NCBI GenBank assembly: GCA_005792355.1
Contig: SXSC01000291.1
Coordinates: forward strand, 1 to 64,000
DNA length: 64,000 nt
Reading direction: 5' to 3'
Source of the DNA: Opitutaceae bacterium
GTDB taxonomy: Bacteria; Verrucomicrobiota; Verrucomicrobiia; Opitutales; Opitutaceae
Positions 42,945 through 51,200 of this stretch are shown here, one piece after another (the first letter of the stretch is position 1; every line of letters starts with the position of its first letter). The notes below the pieces were generated by a model that saw nothing but the letters and a program-made list of their open reading frames with translations, was not told the DNA's origin and made no database searches. Both the position numbers and the translations under genes were made by a program.

Positions 42945-43458
42945 AGACGCCGAATTCACCACGAGAAGACGGGAAGGCAGGATATAGATTGGCGCAGTAA
43001 ATTTTCGCCATTCACGTTTTGCGGCCGCTGTGGCGCGGAAGTGTGCCTGGCCTTGAGATTGGTTGCCTCGCTTAGCCCGAAGATTTTGCAGCGCGGCACC
43101 CGCAACCAAAGGAGGGGCGGTTGCCCAACCGCCCAAATACGGTCGGCCGACGGTTCTTCGGCGGTTGGGAAACCGCCACTCCCTGTGGAACACTCAAAAT
43201 CGTCACAGAAATGCACGATGCGGACGGATGGCAGCACACTCAGAGGTGTGAAGTCTTCGGGCTAAAGGCCACGCACGACCCATCGCGTGTCACGATATCC
43301 GACCGGTGTAGTCTTTTCAGGCAGCCAGCCTGGGGGGGCCGTCGACGTCTAAAAAAGGGACAGGCTGAATCATGGCTCCTAAAAGGGACAGGTCGAATTT
43401 CGGCACCGGCGTCCCGGCCGACGATCTTGTTTACCCAGAAAGGCTGAATTGCAGGGTC
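42945..43458. other. Non-coding region downstream of the transposase gene
   Basis: Holds two family I hairpins (GGGCGGTTG-CC-CAACCGCCC at 43114-43133 and GGCGGTT-GGGA-AACCGCC at 43160-43177), a family C element (43190-43236), and GGGACAGG at 43357-43364 and 43385-43392. No gene; open frames here are reading through the hairpins. Confidence 0.7.
43114..43236. repeat. Family I hairpins plus family C element
   Basis: An inverted counterpart of 4166-4290. The hairpins are 28 bases apart, followed by AATCGTCACAGAAATGCACG (family C). The GTGTGAAG-TCTTCGGGC tail (43247-43262) resembles GTGTGAAATGTTCGCCCG at 48199-48217. Confidence 0.8.
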
Positions 43459-44400
43459 TTAATTCACCACGTTCTGAGGCTGGCCCGTGATCCAGGCACG
43501 GATGTTTTCCACGGCGACCTGCATCAAGCGACGGCGCGCGGCCTCGGTGGCCCACGCAAGGTGCGGCGTGATGACGCAGTTGGGCGCGTCTAACAACGGA
43601 TTGTCCGACAGCGGTGGTTCGACGGAAAGCACATCGAGGCCGGCGCCGGCGATCCGGCCGGTGCGTAACGCGTCGGCGAGGGCCGCTTCATCAATCAGCG
43701 CACCGCGACCGGTGTTGATCAGAAAAGAGGTCGGTTTCATCACCGCCAAGGTCGTGGCGTTGAACATCTGCTTCGTTTCGGGCGTCAGAGGACAGTGGAG
43801 CGAAACTACATCGCTTCCGCGCAGCACCGCCTCGAGATCGGCGCGCCCGGTGGAGCGCGTCGCATAACGCACCCGCATCCCGAAGGCCTCGCCGATTTTT
43901 CCCACCGCCCGGCCGATCCGTCCGGCGCCGACAATGCCGAGGTTGAGTCCGGCGAGCTCGACGAGCGCTCCATCCCAATAGCACCAGTCGGCGCTTCGAG
44001 CCCAGCGGCCGTCGCGAACGGTGTGCGCATGGTGGCCGGTGCGCTGGGTGAGTTCGAGCAGCAGGGCGAAAACGTGCTGCGCGACGGACGTCGTACCGTA
44101 GGCGGGGATGTTGCACACCGGAATGTCGCGCACGCGCGCGGCGGCACCGTCAACGATGTTGTGGCCGGTCGCGAGCACACCGATGAAGCGCAGGTTTGGC
44201 AATTGGGCGAGCGTGTCCGCGGAGAGGGGCACCTTGTTCGTGAGCACAATCTCGGCAGCGCGCGCGCGCGCGACGATGTCGGCCGAGGCGGTGCGCGCGT
44301 GGACGATGAGAGCGGCGAGCTGGGCGAGGGGTTCCCAGCTGAGGTCGCCGGGGTTGAGCGTGTGGCCGTCGAGGACGACGATCCGGAGCGGGTTGGTCAT
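43459..44400 (-). CDS. D-2-hydroxyacid dehydrogenase (glycerate dehydrogenase-like)
   Basis: A 313-residue NAD-dependent dehydrogenase. N-terminal IVVLDGHTLNPGDLSWEPL, FIGVLATGHNIVD, the Rossmann motif LGIVGAGRIGRAVGKI (about residues 150-165), SDVVSLHCPLTPET, MKPTSFLINTGRGALIDE and DVLSVEPP, then TPHLAWAT with the catalytic His. DG-x4-PGD at the N-terminus is typical of hydroxypyruvate/glycerate dehydrogenases. Interconverts hydroxypyruvate and D-glycerate in relatives; the actual substrate is not proven. Same strand as another dehydrogenase gene 396 bases upstream, with repeat-bearing DNA between. Confidence 0.92.
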   Translation of the reverse strand: MTNPLRIVVLDGHTLNPGDLSWEPLAQLAALIVHARTASADIVARARAAEIVLTNKVPLSADTLAQLPNLRFIGVLATGHNIVDGAAARVRDIPVCNIPAYGTTSVAQHVFALLLELTQRTGHHAHTVRDGRWARSADWCYWDGALVELAGLNLGIVGAGRIGRAVGKIGEAFGMRVRYATRSTGRADLEAVLRGSDVVSLHCPLTPETKQMFNATTLAVMKPTSFLINTGRGALIDEAALADALRTGRIAGAGLDVLSVEPPLSDNPLLDAPNCVITPHLAWATEAARRRLMQVAVENIRAWITGQPQNVVN

Positions 44401-44795
44401 GGGGGATGTGGAAGTTTGCTGCGACTATTCAAAGTGGAAGCGGCCAGAGGTGGCAATCTTGACAGTTCCGTCAGCGGACCAAGCGCGGCGGTGCGCGGTG
44501 ATCCAAGCGAGGGCGGATCGACGGCACGGAGAAAAGGATGCGTGGATCGTGGTCACGGCCGAGATCCTCGGTGCAGAGATCGACGCTCGCGACCGTGCCG
44601 CCTTCACCCGGTTGGGCAACCGCTAGCCCGCATTTTTCACACTTTCCGCGGAATTCTCCCTGCGCTTGACGAGTTTTGGGCGGCGTGAGCTTGGATATCT
44701 GGGGTTCATGCGGGCTAGCTCGCATTGTAAAGCCCGGGGCGGTTTTCATTGAGCTGCCTCCTGTCCACTCAGCCTCCAGGCCGTACCGGAGGCGG
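44401..44795. other. Intergenic region between two dehydrogenase genes, with an inverted repeat
   Basis: Contains perfect 11-base inverted arms, CTAGCCCGCAT at 44623-44633 and ATGCGGGCTAG at 44708-44718, 74 bases apart. Relatives of the arm (GCCCGCATTTTT) occur at 21347 and shorter forms (CCGGGCTAG) at 40573 and 46124. I do not see a gene; the minus-strand frame through 44471-44620 has no recognisable family. Confidence 0.6.
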
Positions 44796-45794
44796 TCAAG
44801 TTCTCGACGTGCGCCGTCGATCCCACATGGTCGCATCGAGCAATGTTGCCGGCGGTTCGCCCCGCAGCACGGCGAGCACGTGCTCTGCTGCGGTGACATG
44901 GCTGCGCCGGCGGCCCTCGTTGGTGTAAGCAGCCATGTGCGGGGTGGCGACGACGTGGGGATGCCGCATCAGCGCATGATCGGGGGCAAACGGCTCCTGC
45001 TCCCACACGTCGATGCCCGCCCCGGCGAGATGTCCGCTCTCCAATGCGGCCAGGACAGCGGTCTCATCGATGAGCGGTCCGCGCGCCGTGTTGATCAGCA
45101 CCGCGCCACGGGGCAACAAGGCGAGTTGTTCGGCCCCGATGAGCCGGCGCGTGGCCGCACTGGACGGGATATGCAATGAAAGCACGTGAGCTTGCGGCAG
45201 CAGTTCCGCGAGGCTGGCGCAGGGCACCGCTCCGGCCGCGACGATTACCGGTGCGGCCACAAATGGATCATGCACGCAGATTCGCATCCGCATCACGCGA
45301 GCCATTTCCGTGACGCGGCGGGCAATGCGGCCGAAGCCGACGAGGCCAAGGGTCTTTTCGGCGAGATCGAAACCCATCACCGAGGGATCCAACTTCCAGT
45401 GACCGGCCTTCGAATTATGATCGGCCGCCGCGATCCGGCGGGCGACGACGAACATCAAGCCCACGGTGAACTCGGCCGTCGATTCGGTGGGTGCCTCGGG
45501 CGTGTTGACCGCGCAGACCCCCGCGGCGCTCGCCGCCGGAACGTCGACGTTGTCGTAGCCGATGCCGGTGCGCGCGATCACCTTGAGCCGCGAAGCGCCG
45601 GCGAACGCCGCGGCATCGTAGTGCAGCCGCGTGCCGACAATGGCGGCGTCGGCGTCGGCGAATTCGAACCCCGGATTCGCCGCCGCAGCGGGTGGAACAC
45701 CAGGTCCGGCGAGGAGGACGCGACCGCGCAACGTGTCGAAGGCGGCGGAGTGCAAAGGGACATCGGTCCAGAGCTGGGCAGGGGCGTCGGGCAT
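44796..45794 (-). CDS. D-2-hydroxyacid dehydrogenase (phosphoglycerate dehydrogenase-like)
   Basis: A 332-residue NAD-dependent enzyme. VIARTGIGYDNVDVPAAS, PTESTAEFTVGLMFVVARRI, the Rossmann LGLVGFGRIARRVTEMA, HVLSLHIPSSAATRRLIG, RGAVLINTARGPLIDE and GIDVWEQEPF, with TPHMAAYT containing the catalytic His. The C-terminal ACT domain of biosynthetic SerA is missing, so it is more likely a catabolic enzyme or a side-branch one. ATG at 45794 is chosen; the longer reading from 45890 has a Pro/Ala-rich lead unlike the family. Confidence 0.9.
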   Translation of the reverse strand: MPDAPAQLWTDVPLHSAAFDTLRGRVLLAGPGVPPAAAANPGFEFADADAAIVGTRLHYDAAAFAGASRLKVIARTGIGYDNVDVPAASAAGVCAVNTPEAPTESTAEFTVGLMFVVARRIAAADHNSKAGHWKLDPSVMGFDLAEKTLGLVGFGRIARRVTEMARVMRMRICVHDPFVAAPVIVAAGAVPCASLAELLPQAHVLSLHIPSSAATRRLIGAEQLALLPRGAVLINTARGPLIDETAVLAALESGHLAGAGIDVWEQEPFAPDHALMRHPHVVATPHMAAYTNEGRRRSHVTAAEHVLAVLRGEPPATLLDATMWDRRRTSRT

Positions 45795-46142
45795 GTTTTT
45801 TGCTGCTGGCGGTGGCGGGAGCGGAGGAGTTCCAGCGGGAGCGGTTCGAGCAGGGCCGGAGGGAGGTGGCGACTGCAACGCGGCGGCCACATTGAATCAA
45901 TTTCATTTCGCTCGTGGGTTGCGCCGACTTGGGGAGGTCGCAGGGTGACGAGTGGGGAGCGTTGGGGGCCTTTGCGTCAGGCTCGTTCGCTTTCCTCCGG
46001 CTCGTGCTCTCAATCCGAGGAGAACGAGGAAAGATTGCGCGAACGAAAACGATGGAGAGGAGGTAGTGCCTTGGGTGACGGCCCCGGCGCGTCGTCCCGG
46101 ACTCAAGCTTGCCCCGGGGATTCTCCGGGCTAGAAGAGTCGC

Positions 46143-47084
46143 GTGCACCAAAAGAACTCCACGTCTTCCTCCCCCTCCCGTCGCCAGTTTTTCGCGCTGT
46201 CCGCGGCCGTTCCCGCGGCACTCGCCGTCCATACGCTCAAGGGTCGGGCGTTCGCCGCCGGGGCCGGCGCCGACGCTCCCGCCCCGCCGGCGAAGAAGAA
46301 AATCCCGATCGGCATCGAGCTCTACGCGGTGCGCGGCGAGCTCCAAAAAGATCTGCCCAAGACGCTCCAAACCGTCGCCAAGATTGGTTACGAGGTTGTG
46401 GAATTCTATTCGCCGTATTTCGGCTGGAAATTCCCGTACGCGAAGGAGGTCCGCACGATGATGGACGACCTCGGGCTGCGGTGCTACTCGACGCACAACG
46501 GCCTCGGCTCGTTGACCGCGGGCGAGACCATGGATCGGGCGATTGAGCTGAATCAGATCCTCGGCTCCCGGATCATTGTCCTCGCCTCCCCGCCGCGCGG
46601 CGTGGTCGGTCTCGAAGGCTGGAAGAAAGTTTGCGAGCAGTTCACGGCCGCGTCGGAAAGATTCGCGCCGCACGGTCTGGCGGCCGGGTTTCACAACCAC
46701 GCCAGCGAGTGGGCCAAGGTCGACGGCGAACTCCGCATCATGGATGTGATCGCGGCCCACACGCCGCGGGAGTTCGTGCTGCAACTCGACGTCGGCACGT
46801 GCGTGCAGGCCGGCGCAGATCCGGTGGCGTGGATCAAGGCGAATCCGGGGCGGATTCGGAGTGTGCATCTCAAGGACTGGGCGCCGGGCGCCAAGGAACA
46901 GGAGAAAGCCTACCGCGTGCTCTTCATGGAAGGCGTCACGCCATGGAAGGAACTGATCGCCGCGGCCGAGTCGGTTGGCGGGGTGGAGTTTTATTTGATG
47001 GAGCAGGAGGGCAGCCGCTATTCGGAATTCGAAACGGCGGAGCGTTGTCTCGCGACGTGGAAGGCGATGAGGCGGGGCGTATGA
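46143..47084 (+). CDS. Tat-exported xylose isomerase-like TIM-barrel protein
   Basis: A 313-residue protein of the sugar phosphate isomerase/epimerase (AP endonuclease 2-like) family. A twin-arginine signal (SPSRRQFFALSAAVPAALA) covers residues 10-35. The barrel has IGIELYAVRGELQKDLP, GYEVVEFYSPYFGW, YSTHNGLGS, GFHNHASEW (metal His), LQLDVGTCVQAG, VHLKDWAPG and LMEQEGS, with the metal-binding Glu, Asp and His of the family. Relatives act on sugars or sugar acids in the periplasm; the substrate is unknown. Start is GTG at 46143. Its stop overlaps the ATG of the phosphotriesterase-like gene, so they are co-translated. Confidence 0.88.
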   Translation: MHQKNSTSSSPSRRQFFALSAAVPAALAVHTLKGRAFAAGAGADAPAPPAKKKIPIGIELYAVRGELQKDLPKTLQTVAKIGYEVVEFYSPYFGWKFPYAKEVRTMMDDLGLRCYSTHNGLGSLTAGETMDRAIELNQILGSRIIVLASPPRGVVGLEGWKKVCEQFTAASERFAPHGLAAGFHNHASEWAKVDGELRIMDVIAAHTPREFVLQLDVGTCVQAGADPVAWIKANPGRIRSVHLKDWAPGAKEQEKAYRVLFMEGVTPWKELIAAAESVGGVEFYLMEQEGSRYSEFETAERCLATWKAMRRGV

Positions 47085-48100
47085 AACGCCGTGAGTTTCT
47101 GCCGCTCGCCACACTCGCCGCCGTGCTCCCACGTCGCTTGTGCGCGGCCCCGGCGGCGGCGCCCGAGGTGATGACGGTGCGCGGGCGGCGTCCGGCGGCG
47201 AGTCTCGGATTCGTCCTGCCGCATGAGCATGTGCTCGTCGATTTCATCGGAGCCGCGGAGGTGTCGCCTTCGCGCTACGACGCCGACGTGGCTTTTGCGA
47301 AAATCAAACCGTACCTCGACGAGGCGAAGTCACTGGGCTGTGCGACGCTGTTCGAATGCACGCCGGCGTACCTCGGACGCGATCCGCGGCTGCTGGTGCG
47401 GCTGGGCGAGGCGAGTGGCCTGAACCTCGTGACCAACACCGGCTATTACGCGGCGCGGCAGAACAAGTTCCTGCCCGCGCAGGCGCTGCGCGAAGATGCG
47501 GATGCGCTGGCGGCGCGCTGGCTGCGCGAGTGGCGCGAGGGGATCGACGGCAGCGACGTGCGGCCGGGCTTCATCAAGATCGGCATGGATGCGGGAGCCT
47601 TGAGTGCGGAGGCGCGCAAACTGGTGCAGGCGGCGGCCCGCACGCATCGCGCCAGCGGGCTGACCATTGCCGCGCACACCGGCAATCAGGTGGCGGCGCA
47701 GGAGGAACTGGCGATTCTCAAAGCGGAAGGTGTGAGCGCTTCGGCGTGGATCTGGGTACATGCGCAGAATGCCGCGGACGAGGCCGCACTGGCGGCCGCC
47801 GGTCGGGAGGGTGCGTGGCTCTCGTTTGATGGCGTGTCGCCGCGGTCGCTCACGCGGCATGTGACGCTGGTCACGGCGATGAAACGTGAGGGGCTGCTCG
47901 GTCAGGTGCTCGTGTCGCACGATGCCGGCTGGTATCGGCCCGGCGAACCCGAGGGCGGGCAATATCGCGGTTACGATGTGCTGTTTCGCGCCTTCCTCCC
48001 GGCGCTGCGCAAAGCGGGGTTTGGCGATGCGGATATTCGGCAGCTCACGGTCACCAATCCCGCGCGGGCGTATGCGATCGGCCTGCGGCTGCAGGCGTAG
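47081..48100 (+). CDS. Phosphotriesterase-like amidohydrolase, Tat-exported
   Basis: A 339-residue enzyme of the phosphotriesterase family. Residues 2-4 are the Lys-Arg-Arg of a Tat-type signal (KRREFLPLATLAAVLPRRL). LPHEHVLVDF carries the HxH metal pair, GFIKIGMDAG the Lys usually carbamylated, TIAAHTGNQVAAQEE and WVHAQNAADE give later metal His residues, and VSHDAGWYRPGEPE the final Asp. Such proteins hydrolyse lactones or phosphate esters. With the isomerase-like gene it forms a two-gene exported module, perhaps for a sugar lactone or similar substrate, which is inference. Confidence 0.9.
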   Translation: MKRREFLPLATLAAVLPRRLCAAPAAAPEVMTVRGRRPAASLGFVLPHEHVLVDFIGAAEVSPSRYDADVAFAKIKPYLDEAKSLGCATLFECTPAYLGRDPRLLVRLGEASGLNLVTNTGYYAARQNKFLPAQALREDADALAARWLREWREGIDGSDVRPGFIKIGMDAGALSAEARKLVQAAARTHRASGLTIAAHTGNQVAAQEELAILKAEGVSASAWIWVHAQNAADEAALAAAGREGAWLSFDGVSPRSLTRHVTLVTAMKREGLLGQVLVSHDAGWYRPGEPEGGQYRGYDVLFRAFLPALRKAGFGDADIRQLTVTNPARAYAIGLRLQA

Positions 48101-48281
48101 CCCGAACCTTCCGCACCGCGGCGCAAGGCCGCCGTTCCTTGGGGAACGGGCAAAATCGTCGCCGACATGATCGCAATGGATCATCAGAGCACTCATCGGT
48201 GTGAAATGTTCGCCCGGTCGGGCCGACTTCGTTGGGGCTGACCGCGTCGACGTGCGGCTGTCCCGGTGCAGGAGATGCGGT
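48101..48281. other. Short gap with a diverged family C element
   Basis: Contains CAAAATCGTCGCCGACATGA (48150-48169) and GTGTGAAATGTTCGCCCG, both related to the 43190-43262 block. No gene. The convergent neighbours leave room for a terminator but I see no clear one. Confidence 0.5.
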
Positions 48282-51200
48282 CTACGGAACCTCGTAGATT
48301 TCCACCAGCGCTACTCCGGTCGCGCCCGGGGTGGAGGTCACCCGGGCGGTGTAGGCGCCGGGCGCCAAACGCACGAGCACGGCGGCGTCGCGGCTGGTCG
48401 GTGCAAGGGCGAAGGCACCCACTTTGGCGAAGGCGGTCAGCAGGATCGCGCCACCACCCCAGTCGTCGTTAAGGGCGATGGCGGTGCTGCTGCCGGCGCG
48501 AAAAACCTCCAGCGCCGTTTCCGCCAGTGCATTGGCGACGCCGAAACCGGCGAGCGACGGACCGATGGCCCGAATCAACACGGTTCGGACCGTGCCGCCG
48601 CCCACCACCATGCCCGCGATCAACTCATTGTCCCCGGATCCGACCAAGGCGCGGGCGGAAATGTTGATCAGGCGAGGCATCTCGGGCGTATAGGCCGACG
48701 CCAAGGTGGAGTCGTAAATCTCCGCGAGAGCGGTGCCATTCGTGCCGGAAACCTGCAGCGAATGGGCGCCCACCGGCCGCGTGGCCACGAGCGCGGCGTC
48801 GCGGCTCGCCGGATCACTGAGAGGGAATGCGCCCACCCTCGCGCCGACGGCGACGACCTGAGCGTTGCCGCCCCAATTGTCGTTGGTGGCGATGGTCGCG
48901 GTGCCCGTCAGGAGCGTGGCGACAGGGTCGGAGGAGAAATTCTCGACGCCGAAGGCCGCGAGGGCCGGACCGATGGCGCGCAGGATCAATTGCCTGTTGC
49001 CCTGGGTGCCGGCGCCTCCGGTGACAAAGCCGACGATGAGCGTGCCGGTGCCGGGGCCGACATGGTTGCGAATCGAGAAATTGACGAAACGTCCGGGATC
49101 GGATTCGCGCACGACAACGGAGACCGGCGCGGAGGCGATGACGTTGCCGTCGTTGTCGGTGGCGGTGGCAACGAGCACGTGGGTTCCGGCCGTCGGGGCG
49201 ATCCACGTAAACGCGTACGGCGGTGTGGTGGCTTCGCCCAGTTTCGATCCGTTGAGCAGAAATTCCACGCGGACGAGCGAACCGTCGGGGTCGGCTGCCG
49301 TGGCCGCGAGAGCCATGCTCGTGCCGGTGGCAAACGTGGCGCCCGCCACCGGTGCCGTCAGCACGACCGCAGGCGGTGATCCGACGGGCAGGCGTCGGTC
49401 GAGCAACTCGAGATTGAAACTGAGGTCGGAACTGGTGCCCGCCGATTGATGCACTTCCACCGCGAGCGTGTTCAGGCCGCGAACAAGCAGCGGCCGGGGA
49501 TCGGTGCTGAACCCGAGCGGGAAAAAGGCGCGCTCGGCGGTTCCCTCGACCGTGGTGGGGGCGGGCGTGTCATGCGCATAAATGGTCCCGACGGTCATGG
49601 CGCTGCGACCAATCTCAGCGCCGTTGAGGTAGACGATGGCGCCGTCGTCGCGCACCAGATTGAGCGCCAGCTCGCCGACCCGGGCGGGGTCGGTGACCGC
49701 AAACGTTCGCCGGAAGTAGGTGGTGATGGCACGGCTGGAAGGATTCGGGCCGAAGCCGATCACGGTGGTTTCATCGCCGTCGCCGTAGCCGAATTCGGCG
49801 ACGCCGGAGGCCCAGGCGGTGTCGTCGAAACCGGGCGCGCGCCAGGCGGTGCCTTGGTCGGTGCCGTCGTCGAGGTACTTCCAGGTGGAATCGGCTGCGA
49901 TCAGATTGGCGACGACCGGCGGCACGACGGAAAGGGCAACGGGTGGTGAGGTCGTGACGCCACCGTCGTTGTCGGAGGCGCGCACCGTGATCACGTAGTT
50001 GCCGGCCGGCACGGCGTTCCAGGCAAACGTGTAAGGGGCGGTGCGGCTCTCCCCGAGCTTCGCCGCACCGTTGAAAAATTCGACGTGGGCGATCGTGCCG
50101 TCGGAATCGGAGGCCGTGGCCGCGAGGGTGATCGCGGCGGGTGCGATGACCCGGGTGCCGGTGGTGGGCGCGGTGAACGCGACCGCCGGTTCCCGGTTGT
50201 TGGGGTTGAACAGACTCACGTTGACAATGCGGGAGAGCGTGCGGCCGCCGACGTCGTCGATCGCGATCGCACTCAGGGCGTATTCGCCCCAGAACGGGCT
50301 CGACCACGTGATGGCGAACGGCGCCGTCGTGGCCTCGCCAATTTTGGTTTCATTCTGATAGAACTCCACCCGGGTGATCGCCCCCTCACCGGTGGCGTTG
50401 GCGGTGAGTTGGACGGGGACGGAAATGGGCAGGCGTGCGCCTGGGGCCGGGGCGGTGAGCGCGATGACGGGCGGGGCGAAGCGGACGGTGGAGAAGCGGC
50501 GGGGCGAGGTCGTCGTGGTGTTGATTTCGTCCTGTGCCGTGGCGCGCCATTCATAGTACGAGCCATACGCCAGGCCGGTCCAATTGAGCGTGGCCGTGGT
50601 CGCGCCCGCGGGGACATTGACCGTCCCGAGCTGAACCCAGTCGGTGATCGCTCCCTGCATGTCGTAGGGCAGGGTGAATTCGCTGTTCGCGTCGACTTCG
50701 GCGCGGGCGAGGGACGGGGAGTAGGTGCGGGCCGAGATGGTGTTGCGGGCCGGCGAAAAGGTGAAGGTGCGCAGCCAGCCGTCCCCACCATTGGCGCGAC
50801 TCTGGTAGTCCTGCAGCACGGAGTGAACCGTCCGGCCCTCGTAAACATCGCTGCGCTGGCCTTCGCCCGAGACGTGGCCGCAGAGCAGGAGGAAGAGATT
50901 CGGGTTGTTCTTCAGGTGGTCGTAGATGGCCCGGCCCTGGGGGCTGAAGGTCGCCGGGTTGCCGGTATTCACGATCCAATGACTGGTGACGATGGCACGG
51001 CGGTGGGGATGCGCCTTGAGCACGGCGTCGGCCCAGTCCAGCACCGGACGGTAGAAGCTGACGTCGCGGGCATCGTACTCCAGATGAAGGATGATGAACT
51101 CGAGGCCGTTGGCTTGGAAGAGCTGGTAGTTGTTATTGTTGTTGGTGCCGTAGTGGCCGCCGTAGTACGGCCGGCCGGCGAACCGGCTGACGCCGAAGAA

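Noticed and set aside
43459-45794. The two D-2-hydroxyacid dehydrogenases as a recent tandem duplication
   Set aside because: Their N-terminal patterns and Rossmann surroundings differ clearly (glycerate type versus phosphoglycerate type), so common descent is old.
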